DNA of 64,000 bases from Cristatella mucedo (GCA_009760855.2 WPIO01000025.1:4262501-4326500), one strand, 5' to 3'; counted from the first letter of the stretch, positions 31,201 to 40,932 are shown. Notes: generated from the sequence alone by a model not told the origin. Numbers and translations: made by a program.

Positions 31201-34200
31201 GCTTGCTTAACATGGTAAAATTTGGTGGGTAAACTTGAACGATGGTGTGGTCAATATGGAATCGAAATTGGAGCTGAGCGCCTCCATTACATGGTTTATT
31301 GTGGCAGTGGCAAGGGAAAATATTGCAGTGCACTGTATGAGAACGCGCCGCCGCAGTATCGTGAAATTTGGTGCGTACAGTGCGCGATCGAAATTGGAGC
31401 TTCGTGCTGATTAATTGCAATGAATTCGCAGCCGAATCGAAGTGAATTATGATATTGACTAAGACCAGCGAAGTCCATTGCAATGCGGCGCATAAGGGCT
31501 TGCTTGCGTAATGGGGCGAAGTTGTTATGGGAACATTTTAATGGCAGTTTAGCTAATATTTAATCTACAATTTGATCTTAGTGCAGCAAGTTTCTGGTGG
31601 ATTTGTTGTGGATTAAAGTGAATTCCGGTATTGGATATGTAGTCAATTGGCGTGCATTGCCTCAGAACGAAATTTCGCAACAGCGTGAAATTGTGTGGGT
31701 ACAGTGTAACCAGAGCGGTTTAGTTTGCAGTCTACATTGGAGCTTCGTGGGGCCGATTTCTAAGGATCTTTGCGCATTTATTACTGTGGCTTGCGGTAAT
31801 TCGTCATATGCATACGTCGCACGCGATAGTCAGCAATCAGCAGGCCTTCACGCACCCCAACCTAAGTGAGATCTCCCTCCGCCCGCGGTGTGCAAGTACT
31901 TATTAGTCGTTTCCCGTATCCAGAGTCTGTCTTGCTTTTGCTACGTGCTTCGTGCGGTGAGAACGCCCTCCTTCTCGCACTTCCGCTCACTAACCGCGAA
32001 TGAAGGTTGAAAAGCTAGCCATTTGCAACAGTCAGGGTTCGTACGTACGGCCGCAGTGGCTAGCATCGAATCATGTGTCCTCTAGTGGGCTCATCCTTGT
32101 TGACGAAAGCCTTGCTTGGTGCGTATTAGTTCTATCAAAGAGCGCCGCACCCAGCATGCAATGCAGCTTTGGAGCTGCTCGCCATACTCGCCTGCTCATT
32201 CTCGAGAACCGATATTTGCATGCTACTAATCTCGTCAATTTTGGCAAGGAGTTCTTGCTCTCTGTCTTGGAAGGTTTTTCGTTCCTGAAAAAGACAGGCG
32301 TTCCGCCGCGTACATCGAGCTCGCTACTCTGGCGAATGAAAATCACAAGTTCGAGGGCATTTAGCCCGGGCTCGCTCGTGAATGCGCTCGCGAGCCCGGG
32401 GTCGCCACGCACGTGACCCCTGCGCGGCGGCGCCGTGCAGATCGGCGGCTTTCGGGTGGCTTTCGGTCGGGGGCTGCAATGGCAGACGCCGAGGGAGAGC
32501 TCACCTCTGCGATGGCTGCGTAGAGGGCGTTTACTTGCTGCACCGCTCTGTCCCGGCTCTCGGACGCCTCCGAGCGATCCATCTCCAGCTTGTGGCACAT
32601 GGTTCGCGAGGACTCGAGCTTTTCAGACAGAGCACCAAGCTCTTCGTCCATTGACTGAATCTGGAGTGCGAAACGGTATTCGTACCTCATTCGCCGCATT
32701 TCAGTTAAGCGCAAAGCAGCGACCGCTCTCCCAGCTGACGACGGGCGATGGCTGAGAGACAGCCCCTGTGGGCAGAAGCGGCCTAGTTCGCTCGCTCGCT
32801 CGCCTCTCTGCCGCCTCGCCGAAAGCTTAGCGTGCTTCTTCGCCGAGTGTCGAGCGGCGGCGGCAGGCCTTTTTCATTGCCTTTTCTTTCGCGCATTACA
32901 AATGTCGAGTTTCAACTGTTTGAGACCTTCGTTGGCGCCAGTGACTCGCCACTCTGCGTGGTGAACGGGGCAAGCGCAATTGGCCGTCAAGTAACAATCG
33001 GAATACTACGCGCGCGCGTGTGCGCGGCCAAAGCAAACGCGTTTTTTGCCTCGGGTTGGAAGTCTTCCGAGCCGAGGCAAAAAAGACCGCGCGTCCTCGA
33101 AAAAGAAAAGCGACGGCCGGGGACGACGTAAAATAGGGCGCGCCGCCGCCCGCCCGCCGGCGGCAGGCGATAGTCGCGCGCCGTGGCGCCGACCGACCCG
33201 GTTGCTCTTTTCCAGAGACAGAAACGTGGCCCGCTCGTGCTCCTTGGCCAGGTCGTCCACGGCGGCGGCCAGCTCCAGCTCGAGGCCGGCGGCCTGCTCT
33301 CGCTGCTCGGCCAGATCGCGCGCCTGCTGCGCGTGCGCCCTCTCCATGTCCTTGACGGCCCGCTGTCTGTCGGCCTCGTGCATCTGCCAGCCTTCCACGA
33401 CCTTGGCCAGCGTCTACAGGCAGCGGAGCGTTCGCGGAGCCGTCGAGCGCTCGCCTCCGGCGCTTTCTTGGCGCCGCTTGCGGCCGCCGCCGCCGGAGCT
33501 CGCAGGACGCTGCAGGACTGCAGTCTCGCAGCACTGGAGCAGAAGCAGGCGGTAACAGGAGCAGGAGCCAGAGGACCGGCGGCGGCGGCAGTAGCAGCTG
33601 AGGCCCAGCGACGCGAAGCAGAGGAAGTGGGAGCGACGGCGGCCGAGGCAGCAGCAGCAGCGGCAGAGGCAGCGTCTGAAGCAGCAGCAGCGACATCGGT
33701 TGATGCAGCAGCGTCTGGAGCAGCAGCAGCAGCAGCAACAGCGGTTGATGCAGCAGCGTCTGAAGTAGCAGCAGCGACGGCGGTTGCTGCAGCAGCATCT
33801 GAAGCAGCAGCAGCAGTGACAGCGGTTGCTGCAGCAGCGTGTGAAGCAGCAGCAGCGACAGTGGTTGCTGCGGCAGCGTCTGGAGCAGCAGCCTACCTTG
33901 TCCAGCTGCTCAATCATGCCGTCCTTGCGCTTAAGCGCCTCGAGCGCCGACGTGAATTGCTGATGCTCCTCACCGAGTCGATCCTGCAGAGTCTCCGTCT
34001 GTTTTTCGTATTGCTAAAAAGTGCCGCAGGACGCATCTAGCCGCCGGTCGGCTTATTGGCTTAAGTAAAATGTTTTCGAAGCAATCGTCTTATTTAAGTG
34101 CATCTTTAGTCGAATGGTTGGCGAACAGGAATTCTATTATGCACGCATTCTGTGTTTGAATCACTTTGAATTAAGATGGCTTTAAATAGAAGACCCGCAG

Positions 34201-37200
34201 GCTTTCAGGACACCTCCCCGAAACTTAGTAGCTCAGGAGAGTAACAATGCATCCAGGCGCTATCGTTTTAATAATGAAATCAATTCTGTCTCGATCGTTT
34301 CAGAATAAAACCGTCAGCTGCACGAGACAAAGTAGGAGTGTAGAATTGTCGCAAGGCAGATAGTAAGTTTATTTCTGCCAGCTTTGATGATGACACGGAA
34401 CTAAATTTTGCCTGCTTGAACTTTTGTGTTCGTAAATTCTTAGCTGCATTAAATCGCGAGACAGTAACAATATTTTAGAGCGGCTAAGCACAGAGTGACT
34501 CATTACGTTGTGTTAAGCTCTGCGCTGCATCGTATTGGAGAGGCTTAATAATCCCGTGTTTTTATTGCACAGCATCGACGTCTCGTAGCAAACGATCGTA
34601 GCTGCTGAAGCAGCGAGGCAGCGCTTTGAAATGGGCCGCAAAGCATGGCCATCAAAAGGCGATACAGCCATTGCTTCCGCGAACTTCGCAGCGGCAGAGC
34701 TGGCAGCCGCATGACGCGATGCGGCCGAGCCGCATCGCGTCTTACCCGCCGAACGGGCCAACTAGGATGCGGTTCGCCCGTTGGCTCGGCGCAATTAACA
34801 GTAAGCCCACCCCCTGACGCACGGTGGCGCTCCGATCGGCGTCAGCGCTGTATATCCGGCAGGCTACGCGCGCCAGGACGCGCGGGACGCGAGCGCGCAG
34901 AGGGTTACTTCCGGAGCTAATTCGCTCTCAGTCCCCCCATCAAAGAGTAATTTCAAATTAACGTACATTACATTGCTAAGCGATCTTGCGAACGAAGAAT
35001 ACAACAAACTGCTTCGCTGCTTTGAGCTGGTAAACTGAAATACTCTAAAACGAGATTCTCGACATTAAGGATGCTACATTTCACTCTCACGGTCTTGTAA
35101 GCAATGATCCGGTGAAAATCGACAGGGTCGTGTGGTATTTCTTCAATCCCGTTGAAAACTTTATGCGCATAAATATCTCCCTTCCTGACGATATTGTTTT
35201 ATATTTTACTTACTATTCTATTGCGTATCACTTTGCAGCAAATGTAAAGCGCCTAGAAAGAGATTAAGTTCTCTGAGGGCGCTTTATCAAGTGCATTATT
35301 ATTATTATTATTATTATTATTATCTTGGTGCATGTTCTAGTTCACGCTCTCAGTCGGGCCACCTACTGCATCTGTTTATGCATGTAATCAATCCTCTTTC
35401 TTATTCTTTCGTGCAGAACGCGAATGTATTCTATCGCTTAGTAATAATCCTGGTAGACCTACTGTGAGGAAACAGCAGGTGGTGTTTTTTGTTGAATGAG
35501 CTGTGAGAGCTGGGGGCCTGCAAGTTCGACGAGTCAGCGGCAGATATATGCCAACACCAATTTTGCTTTGTTGAAGCTACGGTTAAAGCTACCAAAGCCT
35601 GAGTTGTAAAGTGCTGCAACGCACCAAAGAAGGGACATCGAAGAGTGGGGAATGTGTGAACGATAACAATGTCTTGCCGCACTCTGAAATTGAACCAACA
35701 ACTTCGAGACCATCGCGTTCAATTCCGATACACCGGAATACTCACTTTACGACGAAATCGCTCCCTGTCAAGAGTGTTTCGCAGAAGCTCATTTTCCGAA
35801 TGTAGTGACGAGTTTACCACTGTCGTTATATCCGTGCTGTTCCTTAAAAAGGCAAAGAATGCTTCCAGGTTGCCGGAATGGCTAAGCCACTAGTGGCGAA
35901 CGTCTCCAAGCAGTTGACGTACGATTCGCGGACCTTTCCTATTCTTAGGTAAAAAAAATAGAAAAAGGTCCACCGGGTCACGGCTCTCTAACCGTGATGA
36001 TGCGAGCGCCTACATATTCACAAAAGTCGACTTCCGGTTATTTGGCTTGCCAACTGGCCTACTGCAACTCTCGCTCGTCACTAGATACCGGGAAGGAGGG
36101 CGTGCATTTAGCCTGCATTTGACTAGCTTAACCCGCGATAGCTTTTTGTGATGGAATTTTGCGTGCTACTACTAGCCAAACGGCATCCTTCCTTTCCTGC
36201 ATGCGTAAGGTGCTTAGAAAGAGATTTAGTTCTCTTGAGGCGCTATAGCCACGTTTGATTATTATTGCGACTATCACTACTAGTACCAGTTGAAGAGATG
36301 AATTCGGCACAGTCCCGTGGGCTTTCAGGACACTTTTCTCAAACTCAGAACAGAAGAATAGCAATGCATCAGGTTGCCAGCGTCTTAATCATGGATTTCA
36401 TTTCGTCTCAAGCAATTCAGAATAGAATAGATCGCTGTATGAGACGAAAGAGTAGCGCGTATGTATCAGGACGCAGATAGCACGTGACCCGTAGAAAGGC
36501 TGTGAGCCTGGCATTCGTCGCTAGAGCCCGCTTCAAACAGCTGAACCAATTTAGTCTTCCAAGAAGGCAATAGTAAATAATAATTCATTTGTATAGCGCC
36601 CCAAGAGAACTAAATCTCTATCCAGGCGCTTCACATATGCCTCAGGGCTCGAGCCCACGACCTCAGCCAGACCTTGATCGGGGCGAGCACCTTAACCGCT
36701 GGACCAACCCAGTAAAGGAGCATTAGATCAGAAAGCAAAAATATTTCATCAAATTTTACTTGAAGTTATTGCTCAATGCTTCATAATCGTCTTCATCGTG
36801 TACAATCGTTGTCTTCAGAGTCGTCATTTTGTCATTTGTAGTGCCATACTTCTTAGGACAAAGTTTCGGACTCCACATAAGTAATGTCTATTTATATACG
36901 ATTGCAGCTATCGATTGCTAATTAGCCAGAGCATTGCTGAAGCTGTCCTCATGAAATGTGTTCGGTCTCGTATTTTACTGTTTGGGTCATCTGTTCCAAG
37001 CCTCCGCTTCCACGAAGCTGCAGCAGCACAGCTGCTGCTACTGCATCTTGCGCCGCGGCCGGCAGATGACACTTTGACTAAATAAATACTAGCTAATTTA
37101 ACAGCCTATTTTGTATAGCGACACAAGACCCTTTACGGCTATCTCCACCGCTTGCAGCCGCGATAAAGAATCGCCCACCGCAGGATTCAAACCCACGACC

Positions 37201-40200
37201 TCGGGACGGAGAGGGTGAAAAACAACCACCTTTTCTAGTGTGGCATCACGGCTCACCGACTAGTCACCTAGGGCTGAAGGCTTAGGCTGCTTCAATAGTG
37301 CACTATTAAGGAAGGTTGTGCCTTGGAAATAGGTAGGCAGCTGGCGTTGCTTGGAGTCGTACTTGGATCGGCGGTGCATAAACGGACGCGGATATATTTG
37401 CAAGTGATGCACGTGCCAATCAAATTGCAGCGTCGGAGCTGAAAATAAGCTGAGATGATAATGAGCTGAAATAAGCACCATTGACTACATAAAAATGTCT
37501 GCACGGTACTGTCCTAGGAGGAAAAAGGTGTAATGGCCTTGCCAAGCAACTACACTAAATTCACCGCCGAATAGGCACGACTTTTTGCATGAAAATTGGC
37601 CTATGGACAAATAGAGCCACTTCCATTGTCTCTATTCACACCAGTTTAGCTGTAATGTATTGCAACAGATGCTTTCATCTGGTGGATTATAGAATACAGC
37701 CGCTAGCTGTATGGAACACGATAGGAATGTGGAGTCGTGTCGGAGCGACTTTGTCGCTCAGCGCTTCTATTTCACAGCATCAATGATCAGCCGTCTCGAC
37801 GCGATTGGTCGTAGCTGTGGAGGGAGGGCGGCAGTGTCTTGCAGGTCACATAGGTCACAGCTGGCTAGGAAGGGAGTCAGAATTATTTTGAAATGAACTG
37901 CCGAGCGTCGATATCAAACGACGGTAGAGTAGCTATTTATGTGAGCTCCGTTCGTTGCTTTGTGTAGCGCCAACTTGATCAGGAGACAACCCGATATCGC
38001 GAGAGCAGCATCTCACAGATACGGATTTCAAGGCAAAGGCCAGCACAGTTAAATTGTAGAGACTTTTTTTTACCTCTGCTGAAACTATTATATGCACGAA
38101 CATCTATTCTGCCCGAAAATGCTGCCTAACTCCCAAGCTGATCAAAAGTGCTTTTTCGCACGTCGTCACGCCTTTTGGGTTGTGGACCTTTAGATTGACT
38201 GGAAATAAACCACAGAATAGTTACTTGCTCTCGTCCCACACCAGAAACACGTTTTCCTTTCTTTTCCTTTCCTACTATTTTATCCGAGTCGTGCTCGCTA
38301 AAACTTGAGGACTGACATGTCAAAGGTGAGCTGCTGGCAATGAAGCAGCAGTCGGCCAAAAAGTGACGATTCTCTTCGCTTATAAAAATAATAATAATAA
38401 TGCACTTGATAAAGCGCCCTCAGAGAACTCTATCTCTTTCTAGGTGCTTTACATTTGCTACAGCTTGTACGGTGTTGGATTGAGCTGTACTGCAAGTGGT
38501 ATGCAGTGGGCCTGCTTGTGAGCGAAGTGTTGTGACAGCACAGCTGAACTGTTCATGTCAAAAGAAACTGCAACCCAACGGCTATTGGAATTGTAGCTGG
38601 CATTTTGCAGCAGGGCTGGCATCCAATATTATTGAGCAGATCGTCTGCCGGGGAATCGATTCGCAGAGATTCAGCTGTGCCAACAGGCTAAGCAGCCTCC
38701 GTGGGGCGGGATTGCGGCTCGTTGCTCTGGGCATATGGACTGGCACGCTAGCAAGCGCTTCGCCCGTGACTGTGCAGCAGATAGTTCCGTTTATCGGGCC
38801 CATGCTCGTACGTGGCTTTCGCCAGCTGCTGTCCCGTCCCGGACAGTCGCTTGCGAGGAGACGGACGCTTGGTAGGCAGACCACGAACACATCACGAAGA
38901 TTGCAGGGACATGCACACTAACATATACTTGCTGAGCCACGAGAGAAAAGAAACTCTGAGGCGAAGAAACTCTGAGGGTAAGAGGTCAGGGGTCAGGTCA
39001 TACTTGGCCACCAGGTCGGTGCTTGCCTCCTGTCGTCGGATGATTGCCAGCTTTCGCATCAGCAGCTCTTCTACTCCTGCAAGGAAGCGAGAATGTTGAA
39101 AGAATGTTGAAAGACTGCACTAAGCATTGCTGGGGGACCATGGACTACGCTTGAGCCCACAGCAGCAGCGCCGGCCGGGGTTACAGTAGCAGCAGCAGCT
39201 GTGCCGACAGAGGCGGCAGCAGCGTATTCATTGATGCCCAGATGGCGAAATTTGAATGCCAGCGTCTCTGCTGGAGGCCACTGCAAGTGCGAGGAGGCTG
39301 TGTTAAAATCGCAAGGTCTAAAGCTCAGCGAACGAGATGAGACGTGGCTCAAGCTAGCCAAGTTCCTGATCACTGCCTACCTGCCAAGTCGCTATGCAGA
39401 ACGTGCTTCAGACTTCCACGCACGTCCTGAAGCTGTCTGATACTGTCACTCGTGATGTAGTTGTACTCCTACAATTAAGAAATCCCTTCCGAGCTGACCA
39501 TCGCCCGCGGGGTGGAGGCAGAGTGGGGACTGACGTTGGCAGCCCACTGCACGAGCCTTACATGCGGTGCGAGGGCTAGCCTCGAGGGCAGCACGCCCCG
39601 GTTTTCGGTGCCTGCGAGGAGACCGTTGGAGCCTGTCACCGCCGCTAGAACAGAGGCGGTGACAGGCAGAGGTACGTTGGTGGCAACAGCTCCCGGGGTG
39701 CTGCCGTTGACAGAGGCCGTTCCACCGTTGCTGCCGTCTGGCCGTCGGTGACGATTGGCACTCAAGCTGCGGCTCTGCTAAAGAGGCACGAGACATTGCC
39801 GCAGCTGCCGGCAAAGTTATCGTAGCAAGGAGCAGCACGCGTCAGCACTTCAGCGATCCCCAACATCCAGCTGTCTCCGACACGCAACTATAGTCCCACA
39901 CCACGCCATCATTTGCCCGGTCGTAAATGATCGAGACCCAAATGGAATGGCCTTCAGCCAATCCGAACGTGGGCCGACTGCAGGCTGCCGTACCTCTCTG
40001 CCGGAGCCCAACGATTCTCCTCCTTTCTGCTTGGACCATCTGAAAAACGGGAGAAGCGACACTATAGCATCACGTCTGCGTTCGCGGCCTACGAGAGTTG
40101 GCTCGACGACGACGGGCAGCACTGCGTGGACGGCTTGCAGGACAACGGCAGACGGCTTTCGAGTAGGCGGGCAGAGCGGAGCGGGCACGCACCTGTACTG

Positions 40201-40356
40201 GCTCGCACGAGCGTCGCTCACGCTGTCGCCCCCTGGCGGCGGCGCTGCCGATGAGTGAAGCAGAGTCTCATACGACTCGTTGGCACTCTTCAGGAGCTCC
40301 TTGCAGCTCGCCTCTGCTCCGCCGCCATTAGCCTCTGCCGTCGCGTGGCTCGCCAT
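22036..40356 (-). CDS. CNTROB: Centrobin, split gene, 15 proposed exons
   Basis: Centrobin is a coiled-coil protein of the daughter centriole, needed for centriole duplication and elongation and able to bind tubulin. The best match is across two adjoining exons: RKDGMIEQLDK then TLAKVVEGWQMHEADRQR, very close to the human KKDTMIEQLDK and TLARVVEGW segment as I recall it. Further agreement includes SRSLS near the N terminus, an SIRQLQDVRGSL block, and the closing EEFLAYLRE against human EDLLLYLKR. The ATG at 40356 has a good context (GAGCCATGG). The proposed exons keep frame for about 750 residues; human has about 900. It converges on POLA1. Weak points are the end of exon 5, a possible GC-AG intron after 32192, and the choice of C terminus. 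Confidence 0.82.
23195..23290 (-). mobile_element. SINE-1-like fragment, decayed
   Basis: ATCCATTTATATTCGCATGG, a GGCGCCC block, GGGCGCTTTGCATAAG and AAGGCTCGACC follow the order of SINE-1 tail and B box. Confidence 0.45.
23518..23563. repeat. Perfect 13-bp hairpin with duplicated right arm
   Basis: AGCGCTTCCGGCT (23518-23530), loop GCTT, then AGCCGGAAGCGCT at 23535-23547 and the same arm again at 23551-23563. Confidence 0.97.
24359..24466 (-). CDS. CNTROB: Alternative 3' extension of CNTROB exon 14 with its own stop
   Basis: If the GTGAGC donor at 24466 is not used, the frame runs on 35 codons to TAG at 24361-24359, giving a different low-complexity C terminus (Ala/Ser rich, ending LERAASR). 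Confidence 0.35.
   Translation of the reverse strand: MSAAASAAPLPSKKVEYATSPETRNAPSLERAASR
24467..24655 (-). CDS. CNTROB: CNTROB exon 14
   Basis: 63 codons after CTCCTTTTAG, encoding a disordered Pro/Ser/Ala/Gln-rich stretch (SEQQQQLPNGS, ESPPAGSKSTPEPPADD). The donor GTGAGC is in phase with exon 15. Confidence 0.65.
24810..24905 (+). mobile_element. SINE head fragment
   Basis: GGAGGTAAGGTGGTCGC, GAGGTCGTGGGTTCGAACC and an ATT-repeat end lie in the CNTROB intron after exon 13. Confidence 0.55.
25390..25564 (-). CDS. CNTROB: CNTROB exon 13
   Basis: Completes a lysine codon, then IDRLEEEVHQLRYSKRRMEA and AARLQSMMTMHTAEALKIL. This fits the human segment ending the coiled coil (LVERLQAMLQAHWDEA). 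Donor GTAGGA. Confidence 0.85.
25796..25992 (-). CDS. CNTROB: CNTROB exon 12
   Basis: Coiled coil with VLRQRQEWAERLSNRE and HARQVADLTSRHHSETGELR. Starts after CGCACCAG and ends in phase 2 at donor GTGAGA. Confidence 0.88.
25993..27193. other. CNTROB intron, 1.2 kb
   Basis: No gene recognised. A tRNA-like B box (GGTCGTGGTTCTGAGTCCC) near 26860 is too weak to call. Confidence 0.5.
27194..27289 (-). CDS. CNTROB: CNTROB exon 11
   Basis: 32 codons with a strong acceptor (TTGTTACAG) and donor (GTGAGT), encoding coiled coil DQLTCEITTLKEKHKAQLKQ and EADLKLQSADM. Confidence 0.88.
27362..27530 (-). mobile_element. SINE-1 copy
   Basis: On minus: a GGTTAAGGTGCTCGCC head, a CATGGGCTCATGCCC B box with an internal insertion before it, AAGATAGAGATTAGG and a GGGCGCTAGACAAATGAACT end. 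Confidence 0.7.
28235..29340 (-). mobile_element. LINE-B, 3' half of the reverse transcriptase
   Basis: On minus it reads FYADDTQLYLSFKLSES, MSENFLKLNDDKT, RLDYCSSLLAGLP, SAGPRLWNSLPQFLRND and then a 3' UTR with GTGAGTGCGCTATACAAAA. The YADD box is intact and few stops interrupt it, so it is younger than the LINE-A copies. It lies in a CNTROB intron on the CNTROB strand. Confidence 0.9.
29430..30010 (+). mobile_element. LINE-A remnant, heavily decayed
   Basis: Traces of CTCCGTAACTCGCTACTCGT (the CNSLL region), CTTTGGAGACCGTGCC, and the RT C-terminal end. Confidence 0.55.
30133..30246 (-). CDS. CNTROB: CNTROB exon 10
   Basis: 38 codons of coiled coil: KKASDLGRNITDLEAQLC and TVEALTAQLKEAELDK. 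Acceptor TTGAGCAG, donor GTAAGG. Confidence 0.88.
30247..32191. other. CNTROB intron, 1.9 kb
   Basis: Has a 9-bp hairpin (TGAACGCGC, 30927-30950) and loosely repeated motifs AAATTTGGTG and ATTGGAGCT at 31216-31750. No gene seen. Confidence 0.5.
32192..32284 (-). CDS. CNTROB: CNTROB exon 9
   Basis: After TCTTTTTCAG; coiled coil ERKTFQDREQELLAKIDEIS then QISVLENEQ. To stay in frame with exon 10 the intron must start GCGAGT (GC-AG); the nearby GTATGG donor would shift the frame. Confidence 0.75.
32365..32400. repeat. Perfect 11-bp inverted repeat
   Basis: CCCGGGCTCGC and its exact reverse complement, 14 nt apart, in the CNTROB intron between exons 8 and 9. Confidence 0.95.
32505..32660 (-). 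CDS. CNTROB: CNTROB exon 8
   Basis: 52 codons: IQSMDEELGALSEKLESSRT, KLEMDRSEA and AVQQVNALYAAIAE, a clear coiled coil. Donor GTGAGC. Confidence 0.88.
33042..33084. repeat. Perfect 13-bp hairpin with a nested hairpin
   Basis: TTTTTTGCCTCGG and CCGAGGCAAAAAA enclose 17 nt that include GGAAG-T-CTTCC. Confidence 0.95.
33198..33413 (-). CDS. CNTROB: CNTROB exon 7
   Basis: 72 codons beginning TLAKVVEGWQMHEADRQR, the best centrobin match, then DLAEQREQAAGLELELAA. GC-rich. The donor GTCGGT is weak, so the last codons are uncertain. Confidence 0.88.
33678..33890. repeat. GCA-rich minisatellite, units of 39-45 bp
   Basis: Five to six units of the form AGCAGCAGCGAC, GGTTGCTGCAGCAGCGTCTG. It fills much of the CNTROB intron between exons 6 and 7. 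Confidence 0.92.
33897..34013 (-). CDS. CNTROB: CNTROB exon 6
   Basis: 39 codons: QYEKQTETLQDRLGEEHQQF and ALKRKDGMIEQLDK, joined directly to TLAKVVEGW of exon 7. Acceptor CACTTTTTAG, donor GTAGGC. Confidence 0.92.
34185..34380. repeat. Repeat-R partial copy
   Basis: Matches the start of the copies at 36300 and 59975: GGCTTTCAGGACAC, a TAACAATGCATC stretch, and later CAGATAG. Confidence 0.65.
34713..34741. repeat. Perfect 13-bp hairpin, 3-nt loop
   Basis: GACGCGATGCGGC, loop CGA, GCCGCATCGCGTC. Confidence 0.97.
35215..35325 (+). mobile_element. LINE-A 3' end fragment
   Basis: A clean tail: GCAGCAAATGTAAAGCGCCT, GAGATTAAGTTCTCTGAGGG, CGCTTTATCAAGTGC and nine or more ATT units. Confidence 0.85.
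36205..36270 (+). mobile_element. LINE-A tail fragment
   Basis: GTGCTTAGAAAGAGATTTAG, a TTCTCTTGAGGCGC stretch and TTATTATTGCG. Confidence 0.6.
36577..36716 (-). mobile_element. SINE-1 copy
   Basis: On minus: a GCGGTTAAGGTGCTCGCC head, GTCGTGGGCTCGAGCCC, GAAGCGCCTGGATAGAGATT and GGGGCGCTATACAAATGAAT. AGTAAA is present on both flanks as a likely target-site duplication. Confidence 0.85.
37093..37255 (-). mobile_element. SINE-2 copy
   Basis: On minus: GAGGTCGTGGGTTTGAATCC (B box), GGGCGATTCTTTATCGC, GCGGTGGAGATAGCCG and a TGTGTCGCTATACAAAATAG end. Inserted in Repeat-R. Confidence 0.75.
38387..38461 (-). mobile_element. LINE-A 3' end fragment
   Basis: AATAATAATAATGCACTTGA, a TAAAGCGCCC stretch and TTTCTAGGTGCTTTACATTT: the tail read from its end. 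Confidence 0.82.
38955..39076 (-). CDS. CNTROB: CNTROB exon 5
   Basis: After CGCTTCCTTGCAG; VEELLMRKLAIIRRQEASTD, then LVAKYDLTPDLLPSEFLRLR, like human ALEELFPRY and the NPPDFQGLR stretch. The first possible donor is GTATGA after 39004; the longer form ends at a poor GTTTCT donor but keeps the frame. Confidence 0.65.
39381..39468 (-). CDS. CNTROB: CNTROB exon 4
   Basis: 88 nt: EYNYITSDSIRQLQDVRGSL and KHVLHSDLA, resembling human FEMESVRGQLQTML. Ends in phase 1 at GTAGGC, matching exon 5. Confidence 0.85.
39562..39777 (-). CDS. CNTROB: CNTROB exon 3
   Basis: 72 codons: QSRSLSANRHRRPDGSNGG, then a low-complexity Ala/Val/Gly/Thr stretch. SRSLS matches human. A perfect 13-bp hairpin lies within it. 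Acceptor CCTCTTTAG, donor GTAAGG. Confidence 0.68.
39631..39667. repeat. Perfect 13-bp hairpin inside CNTROB exon 3
   Basis: GCCTGTCACCGCC, 11-nt loop, GGCGGTGACAGGC. Confidence 0.97.
39994..40039 (-). CDS. CNTROB: CNTROB exon 2
   Basis: 46 nt between a strong acceptor (CCCGTTTTTCAG) and donor GTACGG. It encodes (R)WSKQKGGESLGSGRE and is the only piece that restores the frame from exon 1 to exon 3. Confidence 0.7.
40193..40356 (-). CDS. CNTROB: CNTROB exon 1 with start codon
   Basis: Starts MASHATAEANGGGAEASCKE with LLKSANESYETLLHSS, like the start of human centrobin in character. ATG context GAGCCATGG. Ends in phase 2 at donor GTGCGT. A further 5' non-coding exon cannot be excluded. Confidence 0.75.
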
Positions 40357-40657
40357 GGCTCAGTGGCTTCGGACCTGCAGACGACAGCGACAGTCGCTGC
40401 GAAGCGGCGTGCTTCGGCCTGCCTGCACCGAGCGGGAGCCGCTATGGGCAGGATGATACTGCGAAAGGACTGAATACTCGGGCGAGATATTGCCGCGCCG
40501 ATGCATGCAAGTTTAATGCGGTATTGACTGGGTGCTCGAGCTGAACGTGAGTGGAGCCAGCCGCCATGCACAACCTGAGCACCATACAGGCTCGCAGAGC
40601 GCACTCTTCCCGTGGTGTCGTTAGATCGCTTGACCTTAGCTTCAGTGTCATTGCTTT

Positions 40658-40684
40658 CACTGGCTGCTACCAATGCAGCCAGTG
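40658..40684. repeat. Perfect 10-bp hairpin
   Basis: CACTGGCTGC, loop TACCAAT, GCAGCCAGTG, about 300 bp upstream of the CNTROB start. Confidence 0.9.
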
Positions 40685-40847
40685 GCTGTAGACGCTTAGT
40701 CCACTTTCGGTCCGCTCGGACCGTCCTCAACATTCTTGCTTCCTCTTTCAGCCAATCACAAGGGTAGGCCGTCGGCTACTGTCAGTTGATGCTATTTTTT
40801 ACACTGGTCTGCACGATATCAGTTGTCTGGCATATTTATTATTCTCC

Positions 40848-40914
<67 letters not shown>

Positions 40915-40927
40915 TGTGTGTGTGTGT
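40848..40927. repeat. (AT)n-(GT)n microsatellite
   Basis: About 12 AT units pass directly into about 28 GT units with one CGC interruption. Confidence 0.96.
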
Positions 40928-40932
40928 CGCAA

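Larger units (their letters stand above)
36295..37790. repeat. Repeat-R copy, holding two SINE insertions
   Basis: A non-coding repeat homologous along most of its length to 59975-61170. Shared landmarks include GGACACTTTTCTC, CTAGAAAGGC-like, GTCTTCCAAGAAG and TTGTCTCTATTCA-like blocks. This copy has extra DNA at 36577-36716 and 37093-37255, both recognisable SINEs. Confidence 0.75.
34014..38954. other. CNTROB intron, 4.9 kb
   Basis: Mostly repeats: Repeat-R copies, a SINE-1, a SINE-2, LINE-A tails and a hairpin at 34713. Human CNTROB has about ten more residues between exons 5 and 6, so a small exon could be missed here. Confidence 0.6.

Noticed and set aside
31187-31760. Loosely repeated AAATTTGGTG...ATTGGAGCT blocks that suggest an array
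   Set aside because: Spacing and identity are too irregular for a tandem array; no CRISPR-like regularity anywhere in the window.
32896-33798. 300-codon open frame on minus, Leu/Pro/Arg-rich
   Set aside because: It is a shifted frame over the GCA minisatellite and CNTROB exon 7; composition is that of the repeat and no domain can be read.
33183-34040. 285-codon open frame on plus, Ala-rich
   Set aside because: Antisense to CNTROB exons 6 and 7 and the minisatellite; a shadow frame.
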